In this document: positions 34,925-43,755 of the stretch, one piece after another
Layout: each line of letters begins with the position of its first letter
Position numbering within the stretch: the stretch's first letter is position 1
Source of the DNA: Thermoproteota archaeon
GTDB lineage: Archaea; Korarchaeota; Korarchaeia; Korarchaeales; Korarchaeaceae
NCBI GenBank assembly: GCA_027491785.1
Contig: JAOZGJ010000101.1
Location: 62,001-126,000 of the forward strand
Length of the DNA stretch: 64,000 nucleotides
Reading direction: 5' to 3'
Translations under genes and position numbers: made by a program
Notes under the pieces: model-generated
The model's database searches: none
Told to the model about the DNA's origin: nothing
The model's input: the letters and a program-made list of their open reading frames with translations, nothing else

Positions 34925-35002
34925 AGGTCAGCCTCCCCACTTCTAAAGGTTATTTCAAGACCGGAAAGAAAAACTTATTATTCCTATAAGCAAGCCAGCA
35001 AT

Positions 35003-36277
35003 ATGGATTTTCCATTCTTTGGGGAGTTAAGGGATAACTGGAATCACGTTTTAGGTAGTCTTAGGGCAGAGAAGAATCTCCCTACTAAGCAAGTTGAGGA
35101 TCTCGTTAGGAGGGTAAGAGATCGAGGACTAAAGGAGGTCTTGAAACTTACGGAGAAATTTGATGGTGTTTCTTTACTTCCTGATGAGATTTATGTGGAG
35201 CCTGAGAGCAGATCAATACCTAACTTTATGGAGGAGTCATTTAGTAGGCTGCTCTCCTGTGCAAGGTCCCTCCTAGATAATTCGGAATGCCAGGTAGGCG
35301 GATTCTCGACTTCAATAGAGTGGTTGAAAGGCTCTCCTCCAACAGGGAATGTAGTTAATAGAGTGGGGATCTACGTTCCTGGTGGTAACTATCCCCTCAT
35401 ATCGTCACTCCTCATGGCTATAGCTCCTGCTAGGGCTGCTGGGGTGAAAGAATTTGTAGTTGCAACCCCTCCTAGAAATTATAAGATGATAGAATATGCT
35501 TCTGCTGTATTTGGGGTTAAGGAGTTCCTAAAAGTTGGGGGAGCCCAAGCAATCGCTTCATTGGCTTATGGCTTGCCGGAGATAGGACTTCAGCCGGTAG
35601 ATATGATAGTAGGGCCGGGAAATTCTTACGTTACGGCAGCCAAAGCTTTAGTGTCCAGAGATGTCAAGATAGATCTACTGGCTGGTCCATCTGAGGTGCT
35701 TATACTTTCAGATGAAAGAGTTCCGATCGAATTAGTCGCCTTGGATATGCTCGCCCAAGCAGAACACGGACCTGATTCTATAGCCCTAGCTCTCACAACA
35801 TCACGCGAATATGCCATTAAACTGAGAGCCTACTTGCTTAAATATCTCCATGTAGATAGATTTAGGTCCCTTAGGAGAAAGAGCGGTATTCTCTATGGGA
35901 AGAAAGAAGATCTAGTCAAGTTCAGTGAAGTCTTCATGCCGGAGCATCTGGAGGTTTTCGGCGACTTTCGAGTGAAGATTGCCGGTGCGATATTCGAGAA
36001 CGTGGGCGTCGTATTCGGTGACTATGGGTACACCGGTGCTAATCATATCTTGCCTACAGGGGGGACCCTCCTAGAAAGACCTGGTCTGAGCCCATTCTCC
36101 TTCTTTAGAGAGTTTAACGGCTCATACTCCTATAAACAAGTTGGTAGTTTGGAGGCTCAAGCATCTGTATCCAAAATGTGCGGTCATTTCGCTAGATTAG
36201 AGGGATTGGATTACCATGCTAAGGCAGCCGAAATTAGGGAGAAACTTTATAAGGAGATTCTTTCTCAAGAAAACTAG
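35003..36277 (+). CDS. hisD: Histidinol dehydrogenase-family protein, orphan
   Basis: Converts L-histidinol to histidine with two NAD. Family landmarks are present: VGIYVPGGNYPLISSLLM, VGGAQAIASLAYG, VDMIVGPGNSYVTAAK, AGPSEVLIL, zinc ligands Gln/His in AQAEHG, catalytic PEHLE, Asp in FGDYGYTGANHILPT and the C-terminal His in LDYHAKAAEIRE. 424 residues. No other his genes lie in the window, so it may be isolated from its pathway or serve another dehydrogenase role. Confidence 0.92.
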   Translation: MDFPFFGELRDNWNHVLGSLRAEKNLPTKQVEDLVRRVRDRGLKEVLKLTEKFDGVSLLPDEIYVEPESRSIPNFMEESFSRLLSCARSLLDNSECQVGGFSTSIEWLKGSPPTGNVVNRVGIYVPGGNYPLISSLLMAIAPARAAGVKEFVVATPPRNYKMIEYASAVFGVKEFLKVGGAQAIASLAYGLPEIGLQPVDMIVGPGNSYVTAAKALVSRDVKIDLLAGPSEVLILSDERVPIELVALDMLAQAEHGPDSIALALTTSREYAIKLRAYLLKYLHVDRFRSLRRKSGILYGKKEDLVKFSEVFMPEHLEVFGDFRVKIAGAIFENVGVVFGDYGYTGANHILPTGGTLLERPGLSPFSFFREFNGSYSYKQVGSLEAQASVSKMCGHFARLEGLDYHAKAAEIREKLYKEILSQEN

Positions 36278-36331
36278 CCGAGGTGATATGCATGGGGGAT
36301 TTAGTTCACCTCTAGAAGGGAATTTCTCAAG

Positions 36332-37432
36332 ATGGCAGTTGTAGGAGCTGCCGGACTACTTGTTGGTGGATCTGCAGGCTATTTCTATAGATCCTCTGTC
36401 TCTCCTAGTAAAGTAGAGCAGGAGATCAGTGAGGCTAAGAAGGAAATTAGGGGAAAGGTTGCCATGTATGATTGGAGCAATAACAACAATCCATTTGTCT
36501 TCAAGCTATTCAAGGATAGAACTGGGGTAGACGTTATATATGATTTGTTCGATAGCGACGATGAGGCTTTCGCGAAACTAGAAGCTGGTGGGAGCGGATA
36601 CGATGTAGTCGTCCTTACGGATAAGTATGTTAAGAACGCGATAGATAGAGGATATATCAGGAAACTAGATCAGAGCTTGATACCAAATCTAAAGTACTTG
36701 GATCCCAAGTTTAGAGATTTAAAATATGATCCGGGAAATAAGTATTCAGTTCCATATGGATTTGGTAGTACGGCCATAGGGTTTAATTCAAAGAGAATAA
36801 AGGATCTGACCAGTTGGAAGCAGTATTTTGACCCTAGTTACCTATCTAACTATAAGAAGAAAGTATCTATGCTTGAAGATCCTCCAGAAGTAATGTTTGC
36901 CACTAAGCTCTATTTAGGCAAGAGACTTGATGACTGGAGCGATTCTACAATGGAGGAGGTTAAGGAGGCGCTAATAAAGCAAAAACCCTACTTAGCTGGA
37001 TACTTTGGTACTGATAAATACATACCCAATTTGGAGAATGGTTCCCTAGTCGCGGCCCACGCCTACAATGGAGACGTGTTAACAGCTAAATATGGAGATG
37101 GCTTCAAAGACATCTCTTATCTCATACCGGAGGAAGGTGCTGTAGCTTGGATAGATAATATGCTTGTCCCCAAGGACGCTCCTAACCCAGAAGCCGCTCA
37201 AGCTCTGATAAATTTTCTGATAGATCCTCTTGTTGCGGCTTATAAAACGATCTCTGTCTATATTGCAATGCCTATACCAGCGACCAAGAAGTTATTGCCA
37301 TCAGAGCTAGCTAACGAGCCTGCTCTAATACCACCTCCTGAACAGATGAGGAAACTCTACCTATCACCGGTGTTGACCGATAAGATCAGAGCGAAGATCA
37401 ATGATATATGGGAGCAGGTCTTAGCAGCCTAG
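36332..37432 (+). CDS. PotD-like ABC substrate-binding protein with an out-of-frame Tat signal start
   Basis: Polyamine/spermidine-type binding protein: VAMYDWSNNNNPFVFKLF, YDVVVLTDKYVKNAIDRGY, VPYGFGSTAIGFN, AWIDNMLVPKDAPNPEAAQ. Just upstream of ATG 36332 the same frame encodes SRREFLK followed by the hydrophobic AVVGAAGLLVGGSAGYF, a twin-arginine signal. There is no start between that motif and the TAG at 36302. AGGTGAT at 36281 with ATGs at 36288 and 36292 is in other frames, so a single-base indel or sequencing error is likely. No permease or ATPase is adjacent. Confidence 0.85.
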   Translation: MAVVGAAGLLVGGSAGYFYRSSVSPSKVEQEISEAKKEIRGKVAMYDWSNNNNPFVFKLFKDRTGVDVIYDLFDSDDEAFAKLEAGGSGYDVVVLTDKYVKNAIDRGYIRKLDQSLIPNLKYLDPKFRDLKYDPGNKYSVPYGFGSTAIGFNSKRIKDLTSWKQYFDPSYLSNYKKKVSMLEDPPEVMFATKLYLGKRLDDWSDSTMEEVKEALIKQKPYLAGYFGTDKYIPNLENGSLVAAHAYNGDVLTAKYGDGFKDISYLIPEEGAVAWIDNMLVPKDAPNPEAAQALINFLIDPLVAAYKTISVYIAMPIPATKKLLPSELANEPALIPPPEQMRKLYLSPVLTDKIRAKINDIWEQVLAA

Positions 37433-37441
37433 GTGTGAATA

Positions 37442-38722
37442 TTGGTTTCCATACCAAGGGGGTTCCGGGACTTCCCCCCTCCATTTATGATACTTAGGAA
37501 GAGAATATTGAAAGAGATCGAGGAGGTATTCAAGCGATATGGTTTCGATCCCTTTGATACCCCTACCCTGGAGTTCTGGGATACGGTGAAGGGAAAGTTA
37601 GGGGAAGAGGCGGAGAATAAGCTCATGTTCATATTCCCGGATTTTCTAAGCAAGGAGTGGTATACCCTTAGGTATGAGCTTACCTTCCCTCTCGCTAGAT
37701 ATATGGCAATGCATCCCGAGACCCCCTTACCATTCAAGAGATACCACATAGGAAAGGTATGGAGGCATGAAGAGCCTCAGAAGGGAAGGTATAGAGAATT
37801 CTGGCAATGCGATGCAGATACTGTAGGCAGTCCCTACCCTGAAGCGGATGCGGAGATAATAAGGCTTAACATCGAGATAATGAGAACATTCAGCTTTAAT
37901 AAATATCTAGTAAAGATTAACGATCGGAGGCTCTTAACAGGAATATTTGAAGAGGAGTTGAGTATAAGGAATCCAGTTCCCGTGTATAGATCGATTGATA
38001 AGCTAGATAAAATAGGGGAAGAGGGAGTAAGATCAGAGTTACTTTCAAAGGGAATGAGTAGCTCCTTAGTTGACAGGATAATGGATCTAATGAAAATACA
38101 AGGAAAATTTGAAGAAATAGCTGAAGATCTGAGTGGCATAAGAAATGAGAAGGTAAGAACAGCTCTAGATCATCTTAGGGAGATATTTAGCCTAGTCAAC
38201 GATGATAGATTGGTGTTCGATCTATCTCTAGTCAGGGGCCTAGAGTACTATACGGGCCCCGTATTTGAGACTGTAGTTAAGGAACCGAGGATAGGATCCC
38301 TAGCTGGGGGAGGAAGGTATGATAAGCTGATAGGTCTCTACTCTGGGAAGGACGTGCCTGCTACAGGTATTAGCATCGGTATAGAGAGGCTCATAGATGC
38401 AGGGTTAGAGCTAGGGATATTCTCATTAGATGATAGGAGTTACACCCAAGTTTTCGTAGTGAGCGTTAAAAGGGAGTCTTGGAGATACGCATGGAAGGTG
38501 GCAGAGCTATTAAGAAATGAGGGATTTTACGTTTCTTTAGACCTCATGAGAAGGAATCAGTCAAATCAGAGGGAATATGCGAGAAAACTGGGAGCAAAGA
38601 TAATCGCCTTCGTAGGACCTAAGGAGGAGAAAGAAGGGAGCGTTACTCTCTATTCAAATGAGATGAGGAAAACCGTGAGTCTTAAAGACGCAGCCAAGGC
38701 CATCAATGAGATCATTTCATGA
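37442..38722 (+). CDS. hisS: Histidyl-tRNA synthetase
   Basis: Class II synthetase charging tRNA-His. Motif 1 region IPRGFRDFPPP, motif 2 RHEEPQKGRYREFWQCDAD, histidine motif LVRGLEYYTGPVFE and SLAGGGRYDKLIG, and the C-terminal HGTP anticodon domain (VFVVSVKRESWRYAWKVAEL). 426 residues. TTG 37442 follows AGGTGTG. Overlaps the convergent nuclease-like gene by 11 nt. Confidence 0.95.
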   Translation: MVSIPRGFRDFPPPFMILRKRILKEIEEVFKRYGFDPFDTPTLEFWDTVKGKLGEEAENKLMFIFPDFLSKEWYTLRYELTFPLARYMAMHPETPLPFKRYHIGKVWRHEEPQKGRYREFWQCDADTVGSPYPEADAEIIRLNIEIMRTFSFNKYLVKINDRRLLTGIFEEELSIRNPVPVYRSIDKLDKIGEEGVRSELLSKGMSSSLVDRIMDLMKIQGKFEEIAEDLSGIRNEKVRTALDHLREIFSLVNDDRLVFDLSLVRGLEYYTGPVFETVVKEPRIGSLAGGGRYDKLIGLYSGKDVPATGISIGIERLIDAGLELGIFSLDDRSYTQVFVVSVKRESWRYAWKVAELLRNEGFYVSLDLMRRNQSNQREYARKLGAKIIAFVGPKEEKEGSVTLYSNEMRKTVSLKDAAKAINEIIS

Positions 38723-39359
38723 TTTTTATTCTATAATCAACCCTCAGAGAGGATATTTCATTCACTATATTCCAAATGTTATCTAAAAAGTTGGGAAGAG
38801 CGTAGAGAGGTATTATCGGCACGCCATCCGAGAACCTCTCATTGAAGTCAAGCCATGTAACTATCACCGGAATCACCAAGCTCTCTCCTCTTCTCACTTC
38901 TATACCCTCTATCTTAGTTGTTTTAAGGACCCTGACTAGTAATTTAGTCCTTTCAAGCTGCTTCATGGCTGCCTCTCTGAGCTTATATACTTTGGGAGAA
39001 GTTCCTTTAGACCACATCTTGCAATCTGCTGACAAGATCAGTTTATTTAACGTGCCGAGTATGTCTATTTCATATCTCCTACTATCGAAGGAAAATCTGA
39101 TCCCCTTCAATGCCTTCATCCCTGATAGCTGGAATCCTCTCAGACAGAGGTCTTCAAATTTCCTCCAGTCTAGGAGTGCTGCGGCTTTCTCAGGGGAAAG
39201 ACCTACTCTAATTAAAGCTAGAGCGGTTGCTACAGGATCATTAATAGGATCTCCCCCTACTTCGTCCTTCAGGTAAGAGAGAAGGTCTTCAGGAACTAAT
39301 TCCCAATCGCCACTGACCAAAGCATAAAGGCTCTTCTCAGCTAGCTTCTTAAGGTCCAC
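38712..39359 (-). CDS. PD-(D/E)XK nuclease-like archaeal protein
   Basis: 215 residues. The central YEIDILGTLNKLILSADCKMW fits the (D/E)-ID-x(n)-D-x-K restriction-endonuclease fold, with a preceding FEDLCLRGFQLSGM helix typical of Mrr/Holliday-junction-nuclease-like proteins. Catalysis is plausible by motif but not demonstrated. The N-terminal helical region is unfamiliar. Confidence 0.7.
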   Translation of the reverse strand: MDLKKLAEKSLYALVSGDWELVPEDLLSYLKDEVGGDPINDPVATALALIRVGLSPEKAAALLDWRKFEDLCLRGFQLSGMKALKGIRFSFDSRRYEIDILGTLNKLILSADCKMWSKGTSPKVYKLREAAMKQLERTKLLVRVLKTTKIEGIEVRRGESLVIPVIVTWLDFNERFSDGVPIIPLYALPNFLDNIWNIVNEISSLRVDYRIKIMK

Positions 39360-39402
39360 TTCTTTATGATAATCGTTAGATAATATTTACATTACGTTCC
39401 TC

Positions 39403-39534
39403 ATGATTAAGGAGCTAGGGATATATGCTCACTGGGAGGACATGGATATGAGGGTAAGAGTTGAGATGATCATCAGTCCCGCAAACCATTTGACGATACA
39501 GAGCGAATGTTTGTATCTCGTGAGGAAAAGTTGA
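39403..39534 (+). CDS. Candidate 43-residue small protein
   Basis: ATG 39403 to TGA 39534 encodes MIKELGIYAHWEDMDMRVRV, then EMIISPANHL and a basic end. A TATA-like GATAATATTTAC at 39379-39390 lies about 25 nt upstream, predicting a leaderless mRNA. No family recognised; it could be a fragment or chance reading frame. Confidence 0.35.
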   Translation: MIKELGIYAHWEDMDMRVRVEMIISPANHLTIQSECLYLVRKS

Positions 39535-39561
39535 TTACTTTTACCTTGTGAGGTGAGCGTT

Positions 39562-39963
39562 TTGAAGGTATATTCTTCATCCTTCTCTATTAGCACTAAG
39601 GGAGAGATAGATTTTGTGGATGTAACGGAGAGAGTTGATGGAATAGTAAGGAAAAGCGGGATAAATGAGGGCCTAGTGTTGCTATTCGCCCCTCACGCGA
39701 CAGGAGCTATGATAATAAACGAGAACGATCCTTCTTTGTTAGAAGATCTAAAGGATCTATTGGAAAGAATTATTCCAAGAGATGGTTATAGACATCCGTT
39801 TAATGCGCATTCCCACCTCAGATCTATCCTTATGGAACCTAGCAAGGTTATTCCAGTAAGCAAGGGAAGGCTGAGCCTCGGCACATGGCAAAGTATAATA
39901 TGGGTGGAAGTTGACACGCGCCCCAGAAAGAGGACGATTCTCGTTACTGTCCTTGGGGAGTAG
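39562..39963 (+). CDS. YjbQ/UPF0047 family protein
   Basis: A compact beta-sandwich protein with FAPHATGAMIINENDPSLL, HPFNAHSHLRSILM and GRLSLGTWQSIIWVEVDTRPR, diagnostic of YjbQ. Some homologues show thiamin-phosphate-synthase-like activity, but the physiological role is unsettled. TTG 39562 is preceded by AGGTGAGC with 4-nt spacing; GTG 39553 is the alternative. Overlaps the convergent MFS gene by 20 nt. Confidence 0.88.
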   Translation: MKVYSSSFSISTKGEIDFVDVTERVDGIVRKSGINEGLVLLFAPHATGAMIINENDPSLLEDLKDLLERIIPRDGYRHPFNAHSHLRSILMEPSKVIPVSKGRLSLGTWQSIIWVEVDTRPRKRTILVTVLGE

Positions 39964-41236
39964 ATGGCTCCTCAACGTAGAGAGCAAATAGTAGCAGGCT
40001 GAGGAATCCTATAGCTGCGCTCACTGAAAATGAAAGAGCGACTCCTGGTAATGCTATTCCGAATAAGGATATCTCCCTAAGAGCGTACTGCTGATATAGC
40101 TGACCACCAACTATGGGACCTAACACCGCGCCAATATTAAAGGTAGCCTGTACCGTTCCAAAAACCTTTCCTCTAATTTCTCTGGGTGAAATATCGGCTT
40201 GTAGTGCTCTAAAGGGTGGAATGTACACATTAAAGGCTATAGATCTAAGCGTGGAGAGAAAAGTTAGGCTCTCTATATCTCTTGCTATGGGGATAATTGC
40301 TGTCATCAATCTTGAGAAAGCTCCTGCCGTTATCACGATGCCCTTCCTACCAATTTTATCGCTTAATCTCCCGCCAGGGTATGCGGCAGCCAACCCTATT
40401 ATCCCCGAAACGGTGGTGACTATTGCTATGGCGGAGGGATCTGATGATATGAATTGCATTATGTAAAGGCTCATTATCGGGGCTATGAACCCCATAGCAA
40501 ATCCATTGGCCAATCCCATGACGTATAAAGTATTTATGCTTCTTCTAATAGATTTTGGAAGCTTTATATTGATAGAAGCCTGTTTCCTTCCCTCTAATGC
40601 TTTACCACGTTCTTCCCTCAATAGGAAGGAAAACACTATGGATATGGCGGACATTACGGCGAGACCAAGGAAGGGGAATTTAAGGGCCCATTCTAGATCC
40701 CTTATGCCGAGCGTATATATCCCGATCTTATACAATGCGACTCCAACAGCAGGTCCTCCTATCATGGCCAAATTAGATGATGTCATGTAGATGGCCATAG
40801 ATCTCCCTCTCATCTCGCTAGGTACGCTATCCATGAGTAGGGCTTCAGCCACTGGCCATACCATGGCAGATGCGATGCCTTGTAGCCCCCTTATTAGATA
40901 TAAGTGGTAGACGCTAGAGGACAGTATGTAGGCATAAGCTAGAACCGAATATATGACTGAACCGGATATTATCAGTCTCTTTCGTCCCAGTTTATCGCTT
41001 AATGATCCAAAATACCTGGCAAATATCGCTCGGGTTAGCATGAAAGCTGACATCATAAATCCATACTCTAAAGCGTACTGGGAAGCCTGTTTTATGACTC
41101 CGAGTTCCTCTGGAAGCTCGCTTATCCCTCCTTCTAGATATACAACATAGTATGGAAGTATCGGGGATATTGCCCCGAAGCCAAGCGATATGACAAATCC
41201 GATTATCGAGAGTATTAGGATGTTCCGCTTTTCCAT
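39944..41236 (-). CDS. Major facilitator superfamily transporter
   Basis: Twelve hydrophobic segments are predicted over about 430 residues. The MFS loop motif GSLSDKLGRKRLIISG lies after helix 2 and a second GGRLSDKIGRKGIVIT in the other half. Substrate unknown; drug-efflux-like. I start at ATG 41236 (MEKRNILILS) because the upstream 33 codons look non-coding. Divergent from trpB2, with a palindrome between the two promoters. Confidence 0.88.
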   Translation of the reverse strand: MEKRNILILSIIGFVISLGFGAISPILPYYVVYLEGGISELPEELGVIKQASQYALEYGFMMSAFMLTRAIFARYFGSLSDKLGRKRLIISGSVIYSVLAYAYILSSSVYHLYLIRGLQGIASAMVWPVAEALLMDSVPSEMRGRSMAIYMTSSNLAMIGGPAVGVALYKIGIYTLGIRDLEWALKFPFLGLAVMSAISIVFSFLLREERGKALEGRKQASINIKLPKSIRRSINTLYVMGLANGFAMGFIAPIMSLYIMQFISSDPSAIAIVTTVSGIIGLAAAYPGGRLSDKIGRKGIVITAGAFSRLMTAIIPIARDIESLTFLSTLRSIAFNVYIPPFRALQADISPREIRGKVFGTVQATFNIGAVLGPIVGGQLYQQYALREISLFGIALPGVALSFSVSAAIGFLSLLLFALYVEEPSTPQGQ

Positions 41237-41314
41237 CGTAATGCCCCTTTTTGCATGCTCTCGAAGGAGGCCTTTACTGTGCAGGGAGTTCCGTATATTA
41301 TTATTTTTAACTGA

Positions 41315-41337
41315 TGGTGCTACAACTCGTAGCACCA
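41315..41337. promoter_or_regulatory. Perfect 9-bp inverted repeat between divergent promoters
   Basis: TGGTGCTAC, a 5-nt spacer AACTC, then GTAGCACCA. On the left a TATA-like AATAATATAC (about 41293-41305, minus strand) serves the MFS gene, and on the right AATTATATGG (about 41344-41353, plus strand) may serve trpB2. A dimeric regulator site shared by both is the simplest reading; an RNA hairpin is also possible. Confidence 0.5.
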
Positions 41338-41355
41338 GAGGTGAATTATATGGGG

Positions 41356-41384
41356 GATCTAGTTTGGCTTTAAGCCCTTAGATC
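41356..41384 (+). other. Hairpin-forming leader segment before trpB2
   Basis: GATCTA (41356-41361) pairs with TAGATC (41379-41384), enclosing GGCTTTAAGCC which can pair with itself. It lies in the likely 5' leader of trpB2, about 80 nt before the start. A regulatory role is conjecture. Confidence 0.3.
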
Positions 41385-41466
41385 TAGTTTTGTCTTACTT
41401 CAGAAAGAATACGAAATTTGTAGATATCCCTAAGCAGTGTAGCAGGGCTATTCGAGGTGAAGCTCT

Positions 41467-42753
41467 ATGATCAGGATAGATCTACCTCAAGAGGATATTC
41501 CGAGATATTGGTACAACATCGTATCAGATTTACCTGATCTTCCACCTCCGATTCATCCGGTTACCAAAGAGCCCTTGGGACCGAAGGATTTCTATCCAAT
41601 ATTCACGAGAGAATGTGTTAACCAAGATTTCTCCAAGGAGAAATATATAGAGATACCCGATGAACTTAGAGAGTTCTACATTAGGATAGGAAGACCAACT
41701 CCTCTTTATAGAGCTAGGAGGCTCGAGAATTATCTTAGGACACCGGCTAAGATATACTATAAGAGAGAAGATGTGACACCAACTGGCAGCCATAAGTTAA
41801 ATACTGCAATTGTTCAAGCTTTCTGTGCCGCTAGAGAAGGATTAGAGTTCCTGACGACGGAGACAGGTGCAGGTCAGTGGGGAAGTGCCTTATCCTATGC
41901 CACAGCCATGATGGGAATAAGGGCCCTTGTGTTCATGGTAAGAATATCGTACATACAAAAACCTTACAGGAAGCTTGTAATGAAACTTTATGGTGCAGAT
42001 ATAGTCCCTTCTCCCAGTGACAAGACCGAAGTTGGTAGGAAGTACCTGGAAAGGGATCCAAATCACCCAGGTTCGCTGGGAATAGCCATTAGCGAGGCTA
42101 TAGAAACAGCTATAAATAATGAGAAGGCCAAATATTCGTTAGGAAGCGTGTTAAATCATGTACTACTTCATCAGACAATAATAGGTCAGGAGGTGAAGAA
42201 GCAATTCGAGCTGATTGACGAGAAACCTGATATACTCATAGGATGTGTTGGTGGAGGGAGTAATTTCGCCGGCTTCACGTTCCCATTCATAGAAGAGATC
42301 TTGAATGGTAGGGAAGAATATGATGTAATCGCGGTTGAGCCTAAAGCTGCACCATCCCTGACTAATGGAGAGTACAGGTATGATTTTGGTGACAGCGCCG
42401 GCATAACACCTCTCATAAAGATGTTTACTTTAGGACACGACTTCGTCCCGCCTCCAATTCATGCCGGCGGGCTTAGGTATCACGGAGCTGCCCCTACGGT
42501 CAGTCTGCTGAAATCAAAAGGAGTCATTAGATCCGTTACCTATACTCAAGAGGAGACTTTCGAAGCTGGTAGGATTTTCGCAATGACTGAAGGTATAATA
42601 CCGGCTCCTGAGACAACGCATGCTGTTAGGGCAGCTATAGATGAAGCATTGAAGGCAAAGGAGAATGGAGAAGAAAAAGTAATAGCATTTAACTTCTCTG
42701 GCCATGGATTACTTGATCTCAAGGGGTATGAAGACGTATTGAAGATTTCCTAG
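41467..42753 (+). CDS. trpB: Tryptophan synthase beta chain homologue, TrpB2 type
   Basis: PLP enzyme condensing indole and serine to tryptophan. 428 residues with the longer TrpB2 N-terminus ([20 protein letters not shown]), PLP lysine 110 in [19 protein letters not shown], the phosphate loop GGGSNFAG and the C-terminal FNFSGHG. No trpA nearby, as usual for TrpB2; these typically salvage free indole or act with other partners. GAGGTGAAG precedes the ATG. Substrate by family only. Confidence 0.93.
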   Translation: MIRIDLPQEDIPRYWYNIVSDLPDLPPPIHPVTKEPLGPKDFYPIFTRECVNQDFSKEKYIEIPDELREFYIRIGRPTPLYRARRLENYLRTPAKIYYKREDVTPTGSHKLNTAIVQAFCAAREGLEFLTTETGAGQWGSALSYATAMMGIRALVFMVRISYIQKPYRKLVMKLYGADIVPSPSDKTEVGRKYLERDPNHPGSLGIAISEAIETAINNEKAKYSLGSVLNHVLLHQTIIGQEVKKQFELIDEKPDILIGCVGGGSNFAGFTFPFIEEILNGREEYDVIAVEPKAAPSLTNGEYRYDFGDSAGITPLIKMFTLGHDFVPPPIHAGGLRYHGAAPTVSLLKSKGVIRSVTYTQEETFEAGRIFAMTEGIIPAPETTHAVRAAIDEALKAKENGEEKVIAFNFSGHGLLDLKGYEDVLKIS

Positions 42754-42784
42754 GCATCCCCATCTAATCCTAATCTATTCCCAT

Positions 42785-43720
42785 TTATTTCGGGATAATT
42801 CTGGTGCCAGTCTTTCCTTCTAAGGCTTCTATCACCTTATCTAGGCTGGTTATTATTGCGACATTACCTGTTCTCTCTACAAATCTCATAGCTGCCTTTA
42901 CCTTAGGCCCCATATTTCCAGGAGGGAAATGACCCTCATCATAGTATGTTTTAGCTTCCTCCAAGGTCATTACATCTATAAATCTCTGATCTGGCTTCTT
43001 GAAGTTTATAGCGACCTTCTCTACATCAGTCAGTATCATGTAGATATCAGATCCTAAGGAGGTAGCTAGTCTCTCTCCAGCTAAGTCCTTATCTATAACG
43101 GCATCTACCCCCTCTATCTCTCTCTCGTCAACTACTGGTATTCCCCCACCACCTGATGCTATGACCAATATACCGGCATTCACCATCCTCCTTATGGCTT
43201 CTATCTCTACTTGAGCGATGGGATCCGGAGATGGGACTACTCTCCTCCAACCCTTTCCTACATCATATTTCATCGTCCATCCCAATTTTTCCTTCTCTTT
43301 AGCGACATCTTCAGGGTACCATGGCCCTATGAACTTGGTAGGATTATGGAATGCCTCATCGTTTCTATCGACAAGCACCTGTGTGACTATCGTGGCCACG
43401 GGTTTATCTATACTAGCAGCTCTCAGCTCGTTGATCAGTGACTGCTGGATCATATAGCCAATTAATCCTTGGCTCATCGCACCGCAGGTATGTAATGGCA
43501 TGGGAGGAACTTGGGATGCGCCTGCCTCCTGCTGTAGGAGTATAGCTCCTACCTGAGGACCGTTTCCATGGGTCACCACTAGATCGTACCCTCTCCTTAT
43601 TAACTCGACTAGTTGCTTACTAGTCCTCCTAGCATTGGCTAGTTGCTCCTCAAAGGTTCCTTTTTGGCCGTATTGTAAGAGGGCATTGCCTCCGAGGGCT
43701 ACCGTGATGAGCTTCTTCAT
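42785..43720 (-). CDS. arcC: Carbamate kinase
   Basis: Makes ATP and carbamate from carbamoyl phosphate, or the reverse. 311 residues with TVALGGNALLQ, VTHGNGPQVG, ASGGGGIPVV, the YMILTDVEKVAINF nucleotide site and FPPGNMGPKVKAAM. Thirty-five nt downstream of argF on the same strand, suggesting citrulline breakdown with ATP gain, as in the arginine deiminase route. No deiminase is visible here. Confidence 0.95.
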   Translation of the reverse strand: MKKLITVALGGNALLQYGQKGTFEEQLANARRTSKQLVELIRRGYDLVVTHGNGPQVGAILLQQEAGASQVPPMPLHTCGAMSQGLIGYMIQQSLINELRAASIDKPVATIVTQVLVDRNDEAFHNPTKFIGPWYPEDVAKEKEKLGWTMKYDVGKGWRRVVPSPDPIAQVEIEAIRRMVNAGILVIASGGGGIPVVDEREIEGVDAVIDKDLAGERLATSLGSDIYMILTDVEKVAINFKKPDQRFIDVMTLEEAKTYYDEGHFPPGNMGPKVKAAMRFVERTGNVAIITSLDKVIEALEGKTGTRIIPK

Positions 43721-43755
43721 CGATCACACTCTCCCCAAAAAATAGAAGGAGAAGC

